DNA from: GCA-2737725 sp033763995
GTDB lineage: Bacteria > Pseudomonadota > Alphaproteobacteria > Rhodospirillales > Rhodospirillaceae
Length of the DNA stretch: 64,000 nt
Direction: 5' to 3'
Assembly (NCBI GenBank): GCA_033763995.1
Contig: JANRJL010000004.1
Location: 70,748-134,747 of the forward strand
Under the pieces are notes generated by a model. It was not told the DNA's origin and did no database searches. It saw only the letters and a list, made by a program, of their open reading frames with translations. Of this stretch, positions 16,947 to 25,836 are shown piece by piece. Both the position numbers and the translations under genes were made by a program. The first letter of the stretch is position 1. Every line of letters starts with the position of its first letter.

Positions 16947-18758
16947 ATGCACCGTTACCGTTCCCACACCTGCGGCGCGCTGCGCGCCGAGAACGCCGGC
17001 CAGGAGGCCCGCATCGCCGGCTGGGTGCATCGCAAGCGCGACCACGGCAATCTGCTCTTTGTCGACCTGCGCGATATGTACGGCATCACGCAGTGCGTGG
17101 CCGATATCTCCAGCCCGATCTTCAAGCAGCTCGAAGCCTTGCGCCCCGAAACCGTCATCACGGTCACGGGCAAGGTGGTGCCGCGTTCGGCCGAGACGGT
17201 GAACGACAAGCTGCCCACGGGGCGCATCGAGTTGGTGCTGTCTTCCGTCGAGGTGCTGTCGGAGGCCGCCGTGCTGCCGATGCAGGTGGCGGGCGACCAG
17301 GAGTACGCCGAGGACATGCGGCTCACGTACCGGTTCCTGGATTTGCGCCGCGAGAAGGTGCGCGAGAACATGCTGCTGCGCTCCAAGGTGATCGCCAGCA
17401 TTCGCAAGAGAATGTGGGACGCGGACTTCCATGAGTTCCAGACGCCGATTCTCACGGCGTCCTCGCCCGAGGGCGCGCGCGACTTTTTGGTGCCCTCGCG
17501 CATGCATCCCGGCAAGTTCTACGCCCTGCCGCAGGCGCCGCAGCAGTTCAAGCAACTGCTGATGACCTCGGGCTTCGATCGCTATTTCCAAATCGCGGCC
17601 TGCTTCCGCGACGAGGACAGCCGCGCCGACCGTTCGCCGGGCGAGTTCTACCAGCTCGATTTCGAGATGGCCTTCGTCACGCAAGACGACGTCTTCGACA
17701 CGATCGCTCCTGTTTTGGCCGGCGTGTTCGAGGAATTCGCGCGCGGACGTCCCGTGACCAAGCCGCCGTTCCCGCGCATCGCCTATGACGAGGCCATGTT
17801 GAAGTACGGCTCCGACAAGCCCGACTTGCGCAACCCTTTGCTGGTTTCGGACGTGACCGAGGCCTTCCGTGGGTCCAACTTTGGCCTCTTCGCCAAGAAC
17901 ATCGAGAAGGGCTCCATCGTGCGCGCGATCCCGGCGCCCAAGTCGGCCGACCAGCCGCGCAGTTGGTTCGACAAGCTCAACGACTGGGCGCGGGCCGAGG
18001 GCGCGGGCGGCCTGGGCTATATCCAATACAAGGACGGCGAGGCCAAGGGGCCCATCGCCAAGAACCTCGACGCCGACCGGGTGGCCAAGATCAAGTCCAT
18101 TGTCGGCGTGGCCGACGGCGACAGCGTGTTCTTCGTCTGCGACGCCAAGGTCAAGGCCGAGAAGTTCGCGGGCGCCGTGCGCACCAAGATCTGCGACGAG
18201 TTGAACCTGCTGGACCGCAACCAGTTCAAGTTCTGCTGGATCGTCGATTTCCCGATGTACGAGAAGAACGCCGACACGGGCCAGATTGAGTTCAGCCACA
18301 ACCCGTTCTCCATGCCCCAGGGCGGGCTGGAGGCGCTGCTGACCCAGGACCCGCTGACCATCAAGGCTTATCAGTATGACATCGTCTGCAACGGCGTGGA
18401 GCTGTCGTCTGGCGCCATCCGCAATCACCGCCCCGACATCATGTACAAGGCCTTCGAGATCGCGGGCTACACCCAGGCCGACGTGGAAAGCCGGTTTGGG
18501 GGAATGTTGAATGCCTTCAAGTACGGCGCGCCGCCCCACGGCGGCTCGGCGCCGGGCATCGACCGCATCGTCATGCTGCTAGCCGACGAGCCCAACATCC
18601 GCGAGGTGATTTTGTTCCCCATGACCGGCCGGGCCGAGGACTTGCTGATGCAGGCCCCCAACACCGTGAGCGCGCGTCAGCTCAAGGAGTTGCACATCAA
18701 GCTGGATCTGCCGAAAGAGGTGAAGACGGAAGCGAAATCGGACGCCAAGCCCGCTTAG
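16947..18758 (+). CDS. aspS: Aspartyl-tRNA synthetase
   Basis: A 603-residue bacterial-type class II synthetase charging tRNA-Asp. The N-terminal OB-fold anticodon domain begins MHRYRSHTCGALRAE. Motif 2 is FRDEDSRADRSPGEFYQLD, and motif 3 lies in APGIDRIVMLLADE. The bacterial GAD insertion sits between them around residues 285-400. Many alphaproteobacterial AspRS also charge tRNA-Asn; sequence alone does not decide this. The stop overlaps the convergent diguanylate cyclase stop (TTAG). Confidence 0.98.
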   Translation: MHRYRSHTCGALRAENAGQEARIAGWVHRKRDHGNLLFVDLRDMYGITQCVADISSPIFKQLEALRPETVITVTGKVVPRSAETVNDKLPTGRIELVLSSVEVLSEAAVLPMQVAGDQEYAEDMRLTYRFLDLRREKVRENMLLRSKVIASIRKRMWDADFHEFQTPILTASSPEGARDFLVPSRMHPGKFYALPQAPQQFKQLLMTSGFDRYFQIAACFRDEDSRADRSPGEFYQLDFEMAFVTQDDVFDTIAPVLAGVFEEFARGRPVTKPPFPRIAYDEAMLKYGSDKPDLRNPLLVSDVTEAFRGSNFGLFAKNIEKGSIVRAIPAPKSADQPRSWFDKLNDWARAEGAGGLGYIQYKDGEAKGPIAKNLDADRVAKIKSIVGVADGDSVFFVCDAKVKAEKFAGAVRTKICDELNLLDRNQFKFCWIVDFPMYEKNADTGQIEFSHNPFSMPQGGLEALLTQDPLTIKAYQYDIVCNGVELSSGAIRNHRPDIMYKAFEIAGYTQADVESRFGGMLNAFKYGAPPHGGSAPGIDRIVMLLADEPNIREVILFPMTGRAEDLLMQAPNTVSARQLKELHIKLDLPKEVKTEAKSDAKPA

Positions 18759-19495
18759 GTGCGGGTTTTGATTCCCAGGCGCGCCTTGCGCTCCTGCTTG
18801 ATGGCGTACATGGCCGCGTCGGCGCCCTCGAGCAGCTCGGCCAGCTCGACCTTGGACGTGTACATGTACACGCCGCAGCTGGCCTTGATCTGGATGTTCT
18901 GGCCGCCCCAGGCGGCGTAGGCGTTGTTGAGTTTGCGGTCCAGGTCCTCGGCGCGGGCGACGCCGTTGCGCTTGTTGGAGCGCGGCAGCAGGATGGCGAA
19001 CTCGTCGCCGCCCAGGCGGCCGATGTAGTCGGTGTCGCGGATGTGACCGCGCAACAGGTTGGCGACGGTTTTCAGCACTTCGTCGCCGGCCGCGTGACCG
19101 TAGGTGTCGTTGATGGGCTTGAATTCGTCGAGGTCGATGAAGATGAGGACGCCGCCGACACCATGACGCCGCGCCACCGACAACTCGTGCTGCAACCGGT
19201 CCTCGAAGCCGCGACGGTTGAGGACGTGCGTCAGGGCATCGGTGGTGGCGAGGCTTTCCAGGTCGGCGATGCGCTTGTCCTGCTTGGCGAGATGCTTGCC
19301 GATTTCGTCCACCAAGCTGTGGGCCAGTTGCGCCACTTGCTGGATGGCCTTGCCGGCATCGGCATCGGCGGCGGGCTTCACCTTCTCGGTGAACCGCACG
19401 AGCTGATTAAGTTTCGAGACAATCGGATTCTGCGGCGCCGGAATCTGACTGCTGTCAGTCTCGGCCGCCGTGACGCGCTCGGCGTTCACTGCCAT
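18755..19495 (-). CDS. Diguanylate cyclase (GGDEF)
   Basis: A 246-residue soluble protein with one GGDEF domain. The active site is GRLGGDEFAILLPR. Five residues upstream, RDTD fits the inhibitory I-site RxxD, so product feedback is expected. FIDLDEFKPINDTYGH is the metal and substrate motif. The N-terminal 90 residues are helical with no known sensor domain. The ATG at 19495 is chosen because GGGAG precedes it; a TTG lies 7 codons further up. It makes c-di-GMP; the signal is unknown. Confidence 0.93.
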   Translation of the reverse strand: MAVNAERVTAAETDSSQIPAPQNPIVSKLNQLVRFTEKVKPAADADAGKAIQQVAQLAHSLVDEIGKHLAKQDKRIADLESLATTDALTHVLNRRGFEDRLQHELSVARRHGVGGVLIFIDLDEFKPINDTYGHAAGDEVLKTVANLLRGHIRDTDYIGRLGGDEFAILLPRSNKRNGVARAEDLDRKLNNAYAAWGGQNIQIKASCGVYMYTSKVELAELLEGADAAMYAIKQERKARLGIKTRT

Positions 19496-19873
19496 CGCCT
19501 CACTCCCATTCCCCAAGCGGCAACTTATGGGTCGCGTGATGTTCGCTCGTCAATGCCCTAAAGTTGGTGCGCCACCAGGGCGCGCAACTTGGGATGCGTA
19601 TTCCCTTATTAGCTATGGGGCCATGCCGCGCGACGCGCGTCGCTTCCTGGGGCGCATTGTACCAGTCATTTTAAGCACCTGTTATATTTATCTAAACTCG
19701 ATCCGAAACGGACATCGATCCGTAGTGGCGTCCGGACGGCAGAGCGCCCTTCGGCCGGCTCGGCCCAGGATTGCGATACCCGGCGCACCGTCCGAGGCAC
19801 GTGCCGGCCCGGCAAAATGTTTTGAGACGAAACCGAGTTGCGCGAATCCAAAGCTTGAGGGATTGATGACGCG
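19496..19873. other. Divergent intergenic region, no gene seen
   Basis: This 378 bp gap separates the divergent diguanylate cyclase and first EipB-like genes and should hold both promoters. An AT-rich patch around 19668-19696 is the most promoter-like part on the plus side. I see no clear consensus -35/-10 pair, hairpin or small gene. Confidence 0.5.
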
Positions 19874-20803
19874 ATGAAACAAAGTAGGCCGAAACCGCTG
19901 GAGGTTTCCGACGTGACGGATGTGTTGGCTCGTTTTCATGCGCTGGTGGCCATCGGGCTGGCCGCCATCGCGGGTCCGAGTTGGGTGCAGGCGGCGCCCG
20001 CCACCCTCGGCGATCAATCCCAGGCCATCGCGCCCGGCCCGGGGCAGGATCCGGTTCTGATGTCTCACGCCGCCGTTTACGACGTGGCGCTGATCAAGGC
20101 GTCGCAGACCGAAGGCGTGCGCGGCGCGTCGGGCCGCTTGACCTACACGTTTCTCGACCGCTGCGACGGTTACACCATTGAATCCGAACTGGATGCCAGC
20201 ATCGCTTACTCCAGCGGCGTGACCAATCACATCGTGCAGCGTTACGCCGGATGGGAATCCACGGATGGAACCCGCTCGACCTTCAGCATGCGCGTTTACG
20301 ACAACGACGAGTTGGAGGATTCCTACACCGGTTCGGTCGAACTCGACGCCGACGGCGCAGGGCGGGCCGTTTACCGCGGTGCCGATGTCGTGACCTACGA
20401 CCTGCCGCGCGGCACCGTGCTGTCGACGTCCCAGATCCGCGGGCTCATCCGCGCCGGTCGGGCGAATGCGCCCCTGGTGGCCGAACCGGTCATGGACGGC
20501 GCCTTCGATCAGGGGCCTTACCGCGTCACCGGCTACATCGCGCCCTTGCGCCAAGCGGCCGAGGAAAGTTTGGAAGCCCAAGTGAGCACGGGGCCGACAT
20601 CGAATGATGGGCTGTTGAAAGGCGGTTACTGGCCTGTCAGCTTGGCGTATTTTCCATTGGCCGGCAAGGCGGAGACGCCCGACTATGAATTGTCGATGCA
20701 TTTGCAGAGCAACGGCATTGTGCGTTACATGACCCAAGACTTCATCACCTACACGCTGTCCTTCGACTTGGCCTCGGTGCGGGCCTTGCCCGGAGGATGC
20801 TGA
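19874..20803 (+). CDS. EipB-like envelope protein (DUF1849), first copy
   Basis: A 309-residue periplasmic protein of the DUF1849/EipB family. EipB in Brucella is a lipoprotein-linked beta-spiral protein needed for envelope integrity. A signal peptide is likely (LVAIGLAAIAG, then VQA/APA), preceded by about 20 extra residues. SHAAVYDVALIK and GASGRLTYTFLDRCDGYT match the conserved N-terminal half. C97 and the last residue C309 correspond to the disulfide known in EipB. The second copy starts on the stop codon (TGATG). Confidence 0.85.
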   Translation: MKQSRPKPLEVSDVTDVLARFHALVAIGLAAIAGPSWVQAAPATLGDQSQAIAPGPGQDPVLMSHAAVYDVALIKASQTEGVRGASGRLTYTFLDRCDGYTIESELDASIAYSSGVTNHIVQRYAGWESTDGTRSTFSMRVYDNDELEDSYTGSVELDADGAGRAVYRGADVVTYDLPRGTVLSTSQIRGLIRAGRANAPLVAEPVMDGAFDQGPYRVTGYIAPLRQAAEESLEAQVSTGPTSNDGLLKGGYWPVSLAYFPLAGKAETPDYELSMHLQSNGIVRYMTQDFITYTLSFDLASVRALPGGC

Positions 20804-21663
20804 TGGCCGGGTGGCGCGCAGTCGCGACATGGGTTGGCATGGCGATGGCCGGAGGTCCGGCGTGGGCCGCCAGCTTGCCGTCCTACGATGCGAGCTATTC
20901 GGTCCAGTTGGCGCGCGCGAGCCTGTCCACGGGTCCGCGCGCGGCCGACGGCTTGCTCGACTATCGCTTCAGCGAAACCTGCGACGGCTGGCAAACCCGC
21001 ACCCGCGTGGTGATGGAACTGGCGTTCCGCGACGGCACGACCATCGCCAACGAACGCGATTTCGAATCTTTCGAGAGCAAGGACGGGCGCTCCTATACCT
21101 TCGCGGTCCGAACCGTGAAGGGCGGCACGCCGGTGGAGGCCTTCAAGGGCGCGGCCAAGATGTTCGCGCGCGGCGGCGGCAGCGTGGTCTATGAATTGCC
21201 GTCGGTCGAACCGGCGGGCAAGCCGCGCAAGGTCACGGTGACCTTGCCCAAGGGCACGTTGCTGCCCGTGCGCCACGCGCTCGCGCTGCTCGATCAGGCG
21301 GGCAAGGGCGAGAAGGTTTTCCGCAGCATCATCTTCAACGGCGCGTCCTCGGTGGGACCGCGGGCGGCCTCCACGGTCATCGGTCCGCAACTGGCCATGG
21401 CCGGAGACCCGGGCGACATGGCCGCGATCGACGCCGGGTTGCTGAGCGCGCCGTCATGGAATCTCAATTTGGCGTTCTATAATCTGTTCGAGCGGCGCGA
21501 CACGCCTAACTTCGAGGTCTTTCAGCGCTTTTATGCCACCGGCATTTCACCGGCCTTCGAGCAGGAATTCGACGATTTCACCATCCGCGCCGCGCTCGAT
21601 CGCCTGCAACGCCTCGATCGGCCCGTGTGCGACGCGCCCGTGCCCGAGAAGGGCAAACGTTAA
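20803..21663 (+). CDS. EipB-like envelope protein (DUF1849), second copy
   Basis: A 286-residue paralogue of the gene just upstream, starting at the ATG in TGATG. GGAGG sits 6 nt before it, so this start is preferred over the ATG at 20797. The signal peptide ends PAWA/ASL. DASYSVQLARAS, GLLDYRFSETCDGW and RDGTTIANERDFESFESKDG match the family. Cysteines C60 and C276 keep the probable disulfide. It is translationally coupled to the first copy, suggesting fixed stoichiometry. Its stop overlaps the convergent kinase stop. Confidence 0.82.
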   Translation: MAGWRAVATWVGMAMAGGPAWAASLPSYDASYSVQLARASLSTGPRAADGLLDYRFSETCDGWQTRTRVVMELAFRDGTTIANERDFESFESKDGRSYTFAVRTVKGGTPVEAFKGAAKMFARGGGSVVYELPSVEPAGKPRKVTVTLPKGTLLPVRHALALLDQAGKGEKVFRSIIFNGASSVGPRAASTVIGPQLAMAGDPGDMAAIDAGLLSAPSWNLNLAFYNLFERRDTPNFEVFQRFYATGISPAFEQEFDDFTIRAALDRLQRLDRPVCDAPVPEKGKR

Positions 21664-22595
21664 GGCCATAGCCACGCCGCGCCGCGCACGCCGCTGGAAT
21701 CGCCGTGCATGGGCGGCACGAGGGGGGTAACCACTGAGTCGGAAAAGACATAGCGGGGCAGCAGCGCAGGCACGTCGCTGTAAAGCCGCGCGATGTTCGA
21801 CAACCCGCCGCCGAGGACAATGATCGAGGGATCGATCACGTTGACGATCGTCGCCAAGGCCCGCGCCAGGCGTTCGACATATCGGTCAAGGGCCTGGACG
21901 GCCTGAAACTCTCCCTGCAGCGACTTCTCGACGATGGCTTCGGCGGTCAATTGCTGCTTGGTATGAGCAGCGTAGTCGGCGCTGAGCCCGGCGCCCGACA
22001 AAAATGTTTCGATGCACCCGCTTTGGCCGCAATAGCATTTGCGCCCGGGGCGCTCGGCGTCGGTGGGCCAGGGCAGGGGGTTGTGCCCCCACTCGCCGGT
22101 GATGGCGTTTGGTCCGCGCAAGATGCGCTTGTCGATGACCAGGCCGCCGCCCACGCCGGTGCCGAGGATCGCGCCGAGCACGATCTGGCAAGAAGCGCCG
22201 GCGCCGTCGCTGGCTTCCGACAACGCGAAGCAGTCGGCATCGTTGGCCAGCCGGACCTCGCGCCCGATGGCCTGCGCCAAATCGCGGTCCAAGGCATGCC
22301 CGATCAGACACACCGAGTTGGCGTTTTTAATGAGCCCCGTGGCCGGCGAGATCGTGCCGGGGATCCCCACGCCGATAGTCGGTGGCATGGTGCCCCATAG
22401 ACTGATGGTTTCGTGGCTCGCCTGCGCGGCCAATTCGGCGATGGCCCGCACGGTCCGGTCATAATCGCCGGTCGGTGTCGGCACACGCTTGCGAAACCGA
22501 ATCGCGCCCGCGCGATCGAGCGCGACGGCCTCGATCTTGGTGCCGCCCAAGTCGACGCCAATGCGAATCGGTGAGGGCGAGGTGTCGTTCGTCAT
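21660..22595 (-). CDS. mak: ROK-family fructokinase (Mak-like)
   Basis: A 311-residue ROK sugar kinase. The ATP motif is GVDLGGTKIEAVAL, the catalytic region is LANDADCFALSEA, and the zinc site is GEWGHNPLPW followed by CYCGQSGCIETFLSG. The C-terminal HGDSSGVRGAAWLWP is shared with E. coli Mak, so manno(fructo)kinase is the best call. It probably phosphorylates cytosolic fructose. It stands alone; a double-hairpin element begins 50 bp upstream of the start. Confidence 0.9.
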   Translation of the reverse strand: MTNDTSPSPIRIGVDLGGTKIEAVALDRAGAIRFRKRVPTPTGDYDRTVRAIAELAAQASHETISLWGTMPPTIGVGIPGTISPATGLIKNANSVCLIGHALDRDLAQAIGREVRLANDADCFALSEASDGAGASCQIVLGAILGTGVGGGLVIDKRILRGPNAITGEWGHNPLPWPTDAERPGRKCYCGQSGCIETFLSGAGLSADYAAHTKQQLTAEAIVEKSLQGEFQAVQALDRYVERLARALATIVNVIDPSIIVLGGGLSNIARLYSDVPALLPRYVFSDSVVTPLVPPMHGDSSGVRGAAWLWP

Positions 22596-22644
22596 GGTGC
22601 CGGACTCTTGCCGTTGAGCCTGTAGCCGGGCGCATGGTCATAAG

Positions 22645-22809
22645 CTCGTGTCGCGATTCCGAAGTTCGTTCGATCTCTCGGCAGCCACTTTAACGAACTT
22701 CGGAATCAAAGCGACACTAGAACGCTATGAATCTAGTGTGGTTTTTGGATTTGAAGTTCCTCAATTTGCGCGCGGTAAACATCTAGGAACTTCAAATCCA
22801 CCACACTAC
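22645..22809. repeat. Double-hairpin element, copy 1 (CTAG-bounded)
   Basis: Left hairpin: 16 bp arms at 22655-22670 and 22692-22707 with a 21 nt loop. It is extended by outer arms 22645-22654 / 22711-22720 (9 of 10 paired), leaving AAA bulged at 22708-22710. Core: CTAG, AACGCTATGAAT, CTAG (22717-22736). Right hairpin: outer arms 22733-22741 / 22801-22809, TTTT bulge at 22742-22745, 16 bp arms 22746-22761 / 22785-22800, 23 nt loop. The same design with mostly different stem sequence is at 37672-37839. It ends 1 nt before the next ATG. Confidence 0.88.
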
Positions 22810-22810
22810 C

Positions 22811-23707
22811 ATGGCTGCGGAAAATGAACGATTGTGCGCGATCATGACCTCGCATCCCGACGTTACCGGTTTCTTCGATCCCGCCACCGCCACCGTGACC
22901 TATCTGGTCGCCGACCCCGCCACGCGGCGGGCGGCGATCATCGACCCCGTGCTGGACTACCAGCCCAATTCGGGCCGCACATCGACGGCCTCCGCCGATG
23001 CCGTGCTGGCGGCCGTGCGCGCGCCGGGCCTAACGGTGGATTGGATTCTCGAAACTCACGTGCACGCGGATCATCTGACCGCGGCGCCGCATATGAAAAA
23101 GGCCACCGGCGCCCCGGTGGGGATCGGTGCCGAGATCGTCAAGGTTCAAAAGGTCTTTGGCGGCATGTTCAATAACATGGACTCGGTGGCCGCCGACGGC
23201 CGCGATTTCGACCGTTTGTTTCGCGACGGCGACACCTTCGCCATCGGCGGCCTCGCCGCCCGGGTGATGCACACGCCCGGCCACACGCCCGCCTGCGTCA
23301 CCTACGTTATCGGCGATGCCGCCTTCGTGGGCGATACGATCTTCATGCCCGACTATGGCTCGGCGCGGTGCGATTTTCCCGGCGGCGACGCGGCCACGCT
23401 CTATCGTTCGGTGCAGAAAATTCTCAGCCTGCCGGAGACAACGCGCATCTTTGTGGGCCACGACTACCCGCCCAACGGGCGCGCCGCCGCCTGGGAGACG
23501 ACAGTCAAGGCTGAGAAGCAGGGCAATATCCACATCGGCGGCAAGTCCGAAGCGGAGTTCGTCGCCATGCGCACCGCGCGCGACAAGACGCTCTCGCTGC
23601 CCAACCTGATCCTACCGTCCGTCCAAATCAACATGCGCGGCGGCAAGTGGCCGCCCGCCGAGGCTAACGGCGTCTCGTACATCAAACTACCGCTCAATGT
23701 CTTCTAA
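22811..23707 (+). CDS. Persulfide-dioxygenase-like metallo-beta-lactamase protein
   Basis: A 298-residue MBL-fold protein of the ETHE1/Blh type. The metal motif is THVHADHLTAA. Further ligands are in HTPGHTPACV, FVGDTIF and FVGHDYPPNG. Family members oxidise glutathione persulfide to sulfite with an Fe(II) centre. FFDPATATVTYLVADPAT and GRTSTASADAVL are typical of the Blh/BigR-linked group. The ATG at 22844 (MTSHPDVTGFFD) fits family length better. The ATG at 22811 abuts the double-hairpin element, and neither has a strong ribosome site. Confidence 0.85.
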   Translation: MAAENERLCAIMTSHPDVTGFFDPATATVTYLVADPATRRAAIIDPVLDYQPNSGRTSTASADAVLAAVRAPGLTVDWILETHVHADHLTAAPHMKKATGAPVGIGAEIVKVQKVFGGMFNNMDSVAADGRDFDRLFRDGDTFAIGGLAARVMHTPGHTPACVTYVIGDAAFVGDTIFMPDYGSARCDFPGGDAATLYRSVQKILSLPETTRIFVGHDYPPNGRAAAWETTVKAEKQGNIHIGGKSEAEFVAMRTARDKTLSLPNLILPSVQINMRGGKWPPAEANGVSYIKLPLNVF

Positions 23708-23713
23708 ACGCAG

Positions 23714-24643
23714 ATGACCACGCTGCTCGTCACCCACGCCAGCGGACTAGAGCACGACACGGGGCCTTATCACCCGGAGTCGCCCGATCGGCTGCGCAGC
23801 GTGCAAAAGGCCCTGGCCCAGTCGGCGTTCAAGGACTTGCTGCGCGAGGACGCGCCCGCGGCCACGGTCGAGCAGATGGCGCGGGCCCATTCGGTGCCCT
23901 TCGTCGAGAACATGTTGGCGGCGATTCCCGTCAAGGGCCTGCGTCACCTCGATCCCGACACCGTCGTGTCGCCGGGCTCGGGGGCGGCGATCACCCATGC
24001 CGCCGGTGCGGTGGTGCGGGCCGTGGACGCCGTCGCCGCAGGTACGGCGCAAAATGCGTTCTGCGCCATGCGCCCGCCGGGCCATCACGCGGAGTCCTCG
24101 CGCGCCATGGGGTTCTGCGTGGTGAACAATGTTGTCGTAGGCGCGTACCATGCGCGCGCCGTTCATGGCTTCAAGCGCGTCGCGGTGGTCGATTTCGACG
24201 TGCATCACGGCAACGGCACGCAGGAGATTTTCTGGGACGACGCCGAGGCGTTCTATGCCTCGACCCATCAATACCCCTATTACCCGGGCACCGGCGCGCG
24301 CGCCGAGAAGGGCGCCCACAACAACGTCGTCAACGTGCCGCTCGCGGCGGGCAGCGGCGGCGACGTGTTCCGCGCGGCGATGACCGACGAGATTCTTCCG
24401 GCCCTGAGCGCATTTCAGCCGGATTTTCTGCTTATTTCCGCCGGGTTCGACGCCCACAAGGATGATCCGCTGGCCCAGTTGCGCCTGACCGAAGACGACT
24501 TCGCCTGGGCCACGGCGAAATTGATGGACGTGGCGCGTACGGCCTGCGCCGGGCGGGTGGTGTCGCTGCTGGAAGGCGGCTATAACCTCGACGCGCTGGC
24601 CGACAGCGTGGTCGCCCATGTTCAGACCCTGAAGGATCACTAA
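23714..24643 (+). CDS. Histone-deacetylase-family deacetylase
   Basis: A 309-residue zinc deacetylase of the bacterial HDAC/acetoin-utilisation/polyamine-deacetylase family. The catalytic histidine pair is in RPPGHHAES, zinc ligands in VVDFDVHHGNGTQ and SAGFDAHKDDP, and the glycine-rich end is LLEGGYN. The substrate is unknown; lysine or acylpolyamine are possible. It begins 6 bp after the persulfide dioxygenase. Its TAA overlaps the xseB ATG (TAATG), the usual alphaproteobacterial order before xseB-ispA-dxs. Confidence 0.93.
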   Translation: MTTLLVTHASGLEHDTGPYHPESPDRLRSVQKALAQSAFKDLLREDAPAATVEQMARAHSVPFVENMLAAIPVKGLRHLDPDTVVSPGSGAAITHAAGAVVRAVDAVAAGTAQNAFCAMRPPGHHAESSRAMGFCVVNNVVVGAYHARAVHGFKRVAVVDFDVHHGNGTQEIFWDDAEAFYASTHQYPYYPGTGARAEKGAHNNVVNVPLAAGSGGDVFRAAMTDEILPALSAFQPDFLLISAGFDAHKDDPLAQLRLTEDDFAWATAKLMDVARTACAGRVVSLLEGGYNLDALADSVVAHVQTLKDH

Positions 24644-24903
24644 TGGCGAAAGCTCCGGCACACGACGCGCTTCCCGACGACATCGTCCGCATGGGCTTCG
24701 AGGAGGCGATGAAGGAACTGGAAGACATCGTCCGCCGCCTCGAAGGCGGGCAGGTGAAACTCGACGACGCCGTGAAAGCCTATGAGCGCGGCGCGGCCCT
24801 GAAGCGTCACTGCGAGGCGAAGCTGGCCGACGCCAAGATGAAGGTCGAGAAGATCACGCAGGCCGGCAAGGCCTTGGGCCTCGAGCCCATGAGTGAAGCC
24901 TGA
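24643..24903 (+). CDS. xseB: Exodeoxyribonuclease VII small subunit
   Basis: An 86-residue XseB. The core GFEEAMKELEDIVRRLEGGQ and the following LDDAVKAYERGAALKRHCEAK helices are diagnostic. It assembles with XseA to degrade single-stranded DNA; xseA is not in the window. Translation is coupled to the deacetylase by a TAATG overlap, and ispA follows after 14 bp. Confidence 0.95.
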   Translation: MAKAPAHDALPDDIVRMGFEEAMKELEDIVRRLEGGQVKLDDAVKAYERGAALKRHCEAKLADAKMKVEKITQAGKALGLEPMSEA

Positions 24904-24917
24904 TCGTATTCCGTGTA

Positions 24918-25805
24918 ATGTCGCACGACTTTGCGCAGGCGCTGGACCAGGTCGCGGCGGATGTGAACGCTGAGTTGGACCGGTTGATCCGGCCGACCGC
25001 CGCGCCCGAGGGCCGTGTCGTCGACGCCATGCGCTACGCCGTGCTCGACGGCGGCAAGCGCTTCCGTCCGTTCCTGGTGCAGGCGAGCGCGAGTATTTTC
25101 GGCATCGACCCCGCCCGCTCGCTGCGCGTGGCCGCCGCCGTCGAAATGGTGCACTGCTACTCGCTGATCCACGACGACTTGCCCGCCATGGACAACGACG
25201 ATCTGCGGCGCGGGCGCCCAACCGTGCACAAGAAATACGACGAGGCCACGGCGATTCTCGCCGGAGACGCGCTGCTGACGCTGGCCTTCGAGGTGCTGGC
25301 CGCGCCCGAGACTCATCCCCATGCGGATACGCGCGCGGCGTTGGTTCTTGCGCTGGCGCGCGCCGCGGGTGCGGCGGGCATGGTCGGCGGTCAAATGATC
25401 GATCTGCAGGCCGAGCACATCGCGCTGGATGTCGACGGACTGACGCACTTGCAGGAACTCAAGACGGGTCATCTGATCGCGTTCGCCGCGGCGGCCGGAG
25501 CGATCCTGGCCGGCGATCAGGCGGCCGAGAGAACCCTGCATCGCTATGGTCTAGATGTGGGCCTGGCCTTCCAGGTCACCGACGACCTGTTGGATGTGGA
25601 GGGCAATGCCGCCGCCACCGGCAAGGCCACGGGCAAGGACGCGGCCTCGGGCAAGGCGACTTTTGTCTCCCGTCTGGGGGTCGAAGGTGCTAAAAACTTG
25701 GCTCGATCGCTCATCGAACGGGCCCAGGCCGCCGTGGCGGTTTTGGGGCCGAAAGCGGACCTTCTGCGCCAGGCGGCCAGTTTCGTTCTGACGCGAAAGT
25801 CCTGA
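24918..25805 (+). CDS. ispA: Farnesyl diphosphate synthase
   Basis: A 295-residue short-chain trans-prenyltransferase adding two IPP units to DMAPP. The first aspartate-rich motif is HDDLPAMDNDDLRRG and the second lies in FQVTDDLLDVEG. DGGKRFRPFLV holds the conserved Lys-Arg. LKTGHLIAFAA is the expected central motif. It is followed by dxs with a 31 bp gap, so precursor and product enzymes of isoprenoid synthesis share a transcript. Confidence 0.96.
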   Translation: MSHDFAQALDQVAADVNAELDRLIRPTAAPEGRVVDAMRYAVLDGGKRFRPFLVQASASIFGIDPARSLRVAAAVEMVHCYSLIHDDLPAMDNDDLRRGRPTVHKKYDEATAILAGDALLTLAFEVLAAPETHPHADTRAALVLALARAAGAAGMVGGQMIDLQAEHIALDVDGLTHLQELKTGHLIAFAAAAGAILAGDQAAERTLHRYGLDVGLAFQVTDDLLDVEGNAAATGKATGKDAASGKATFVSRLGVEGAKNLARSLIERAQAAVAVLGPKADLLRQAASFVLTRKS

Positions 25806-25836
25806 ACGGCAAGAAAGTATTGTTAGACACCAAGCG

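Noticed and set aside
22645..22809. Integron attC site
   Set aside because: The bulges and paired arms look attC-like, but I find no RYYYAAC/GTTRRRY core pair, there are two hairpins instead of one, and no integrase or cassette array is near.
25806..25836. Thiamine riboswitch before dxs
   Set aside because: Only 31 bp separate ispA and dxs and no THI-box motif is present.
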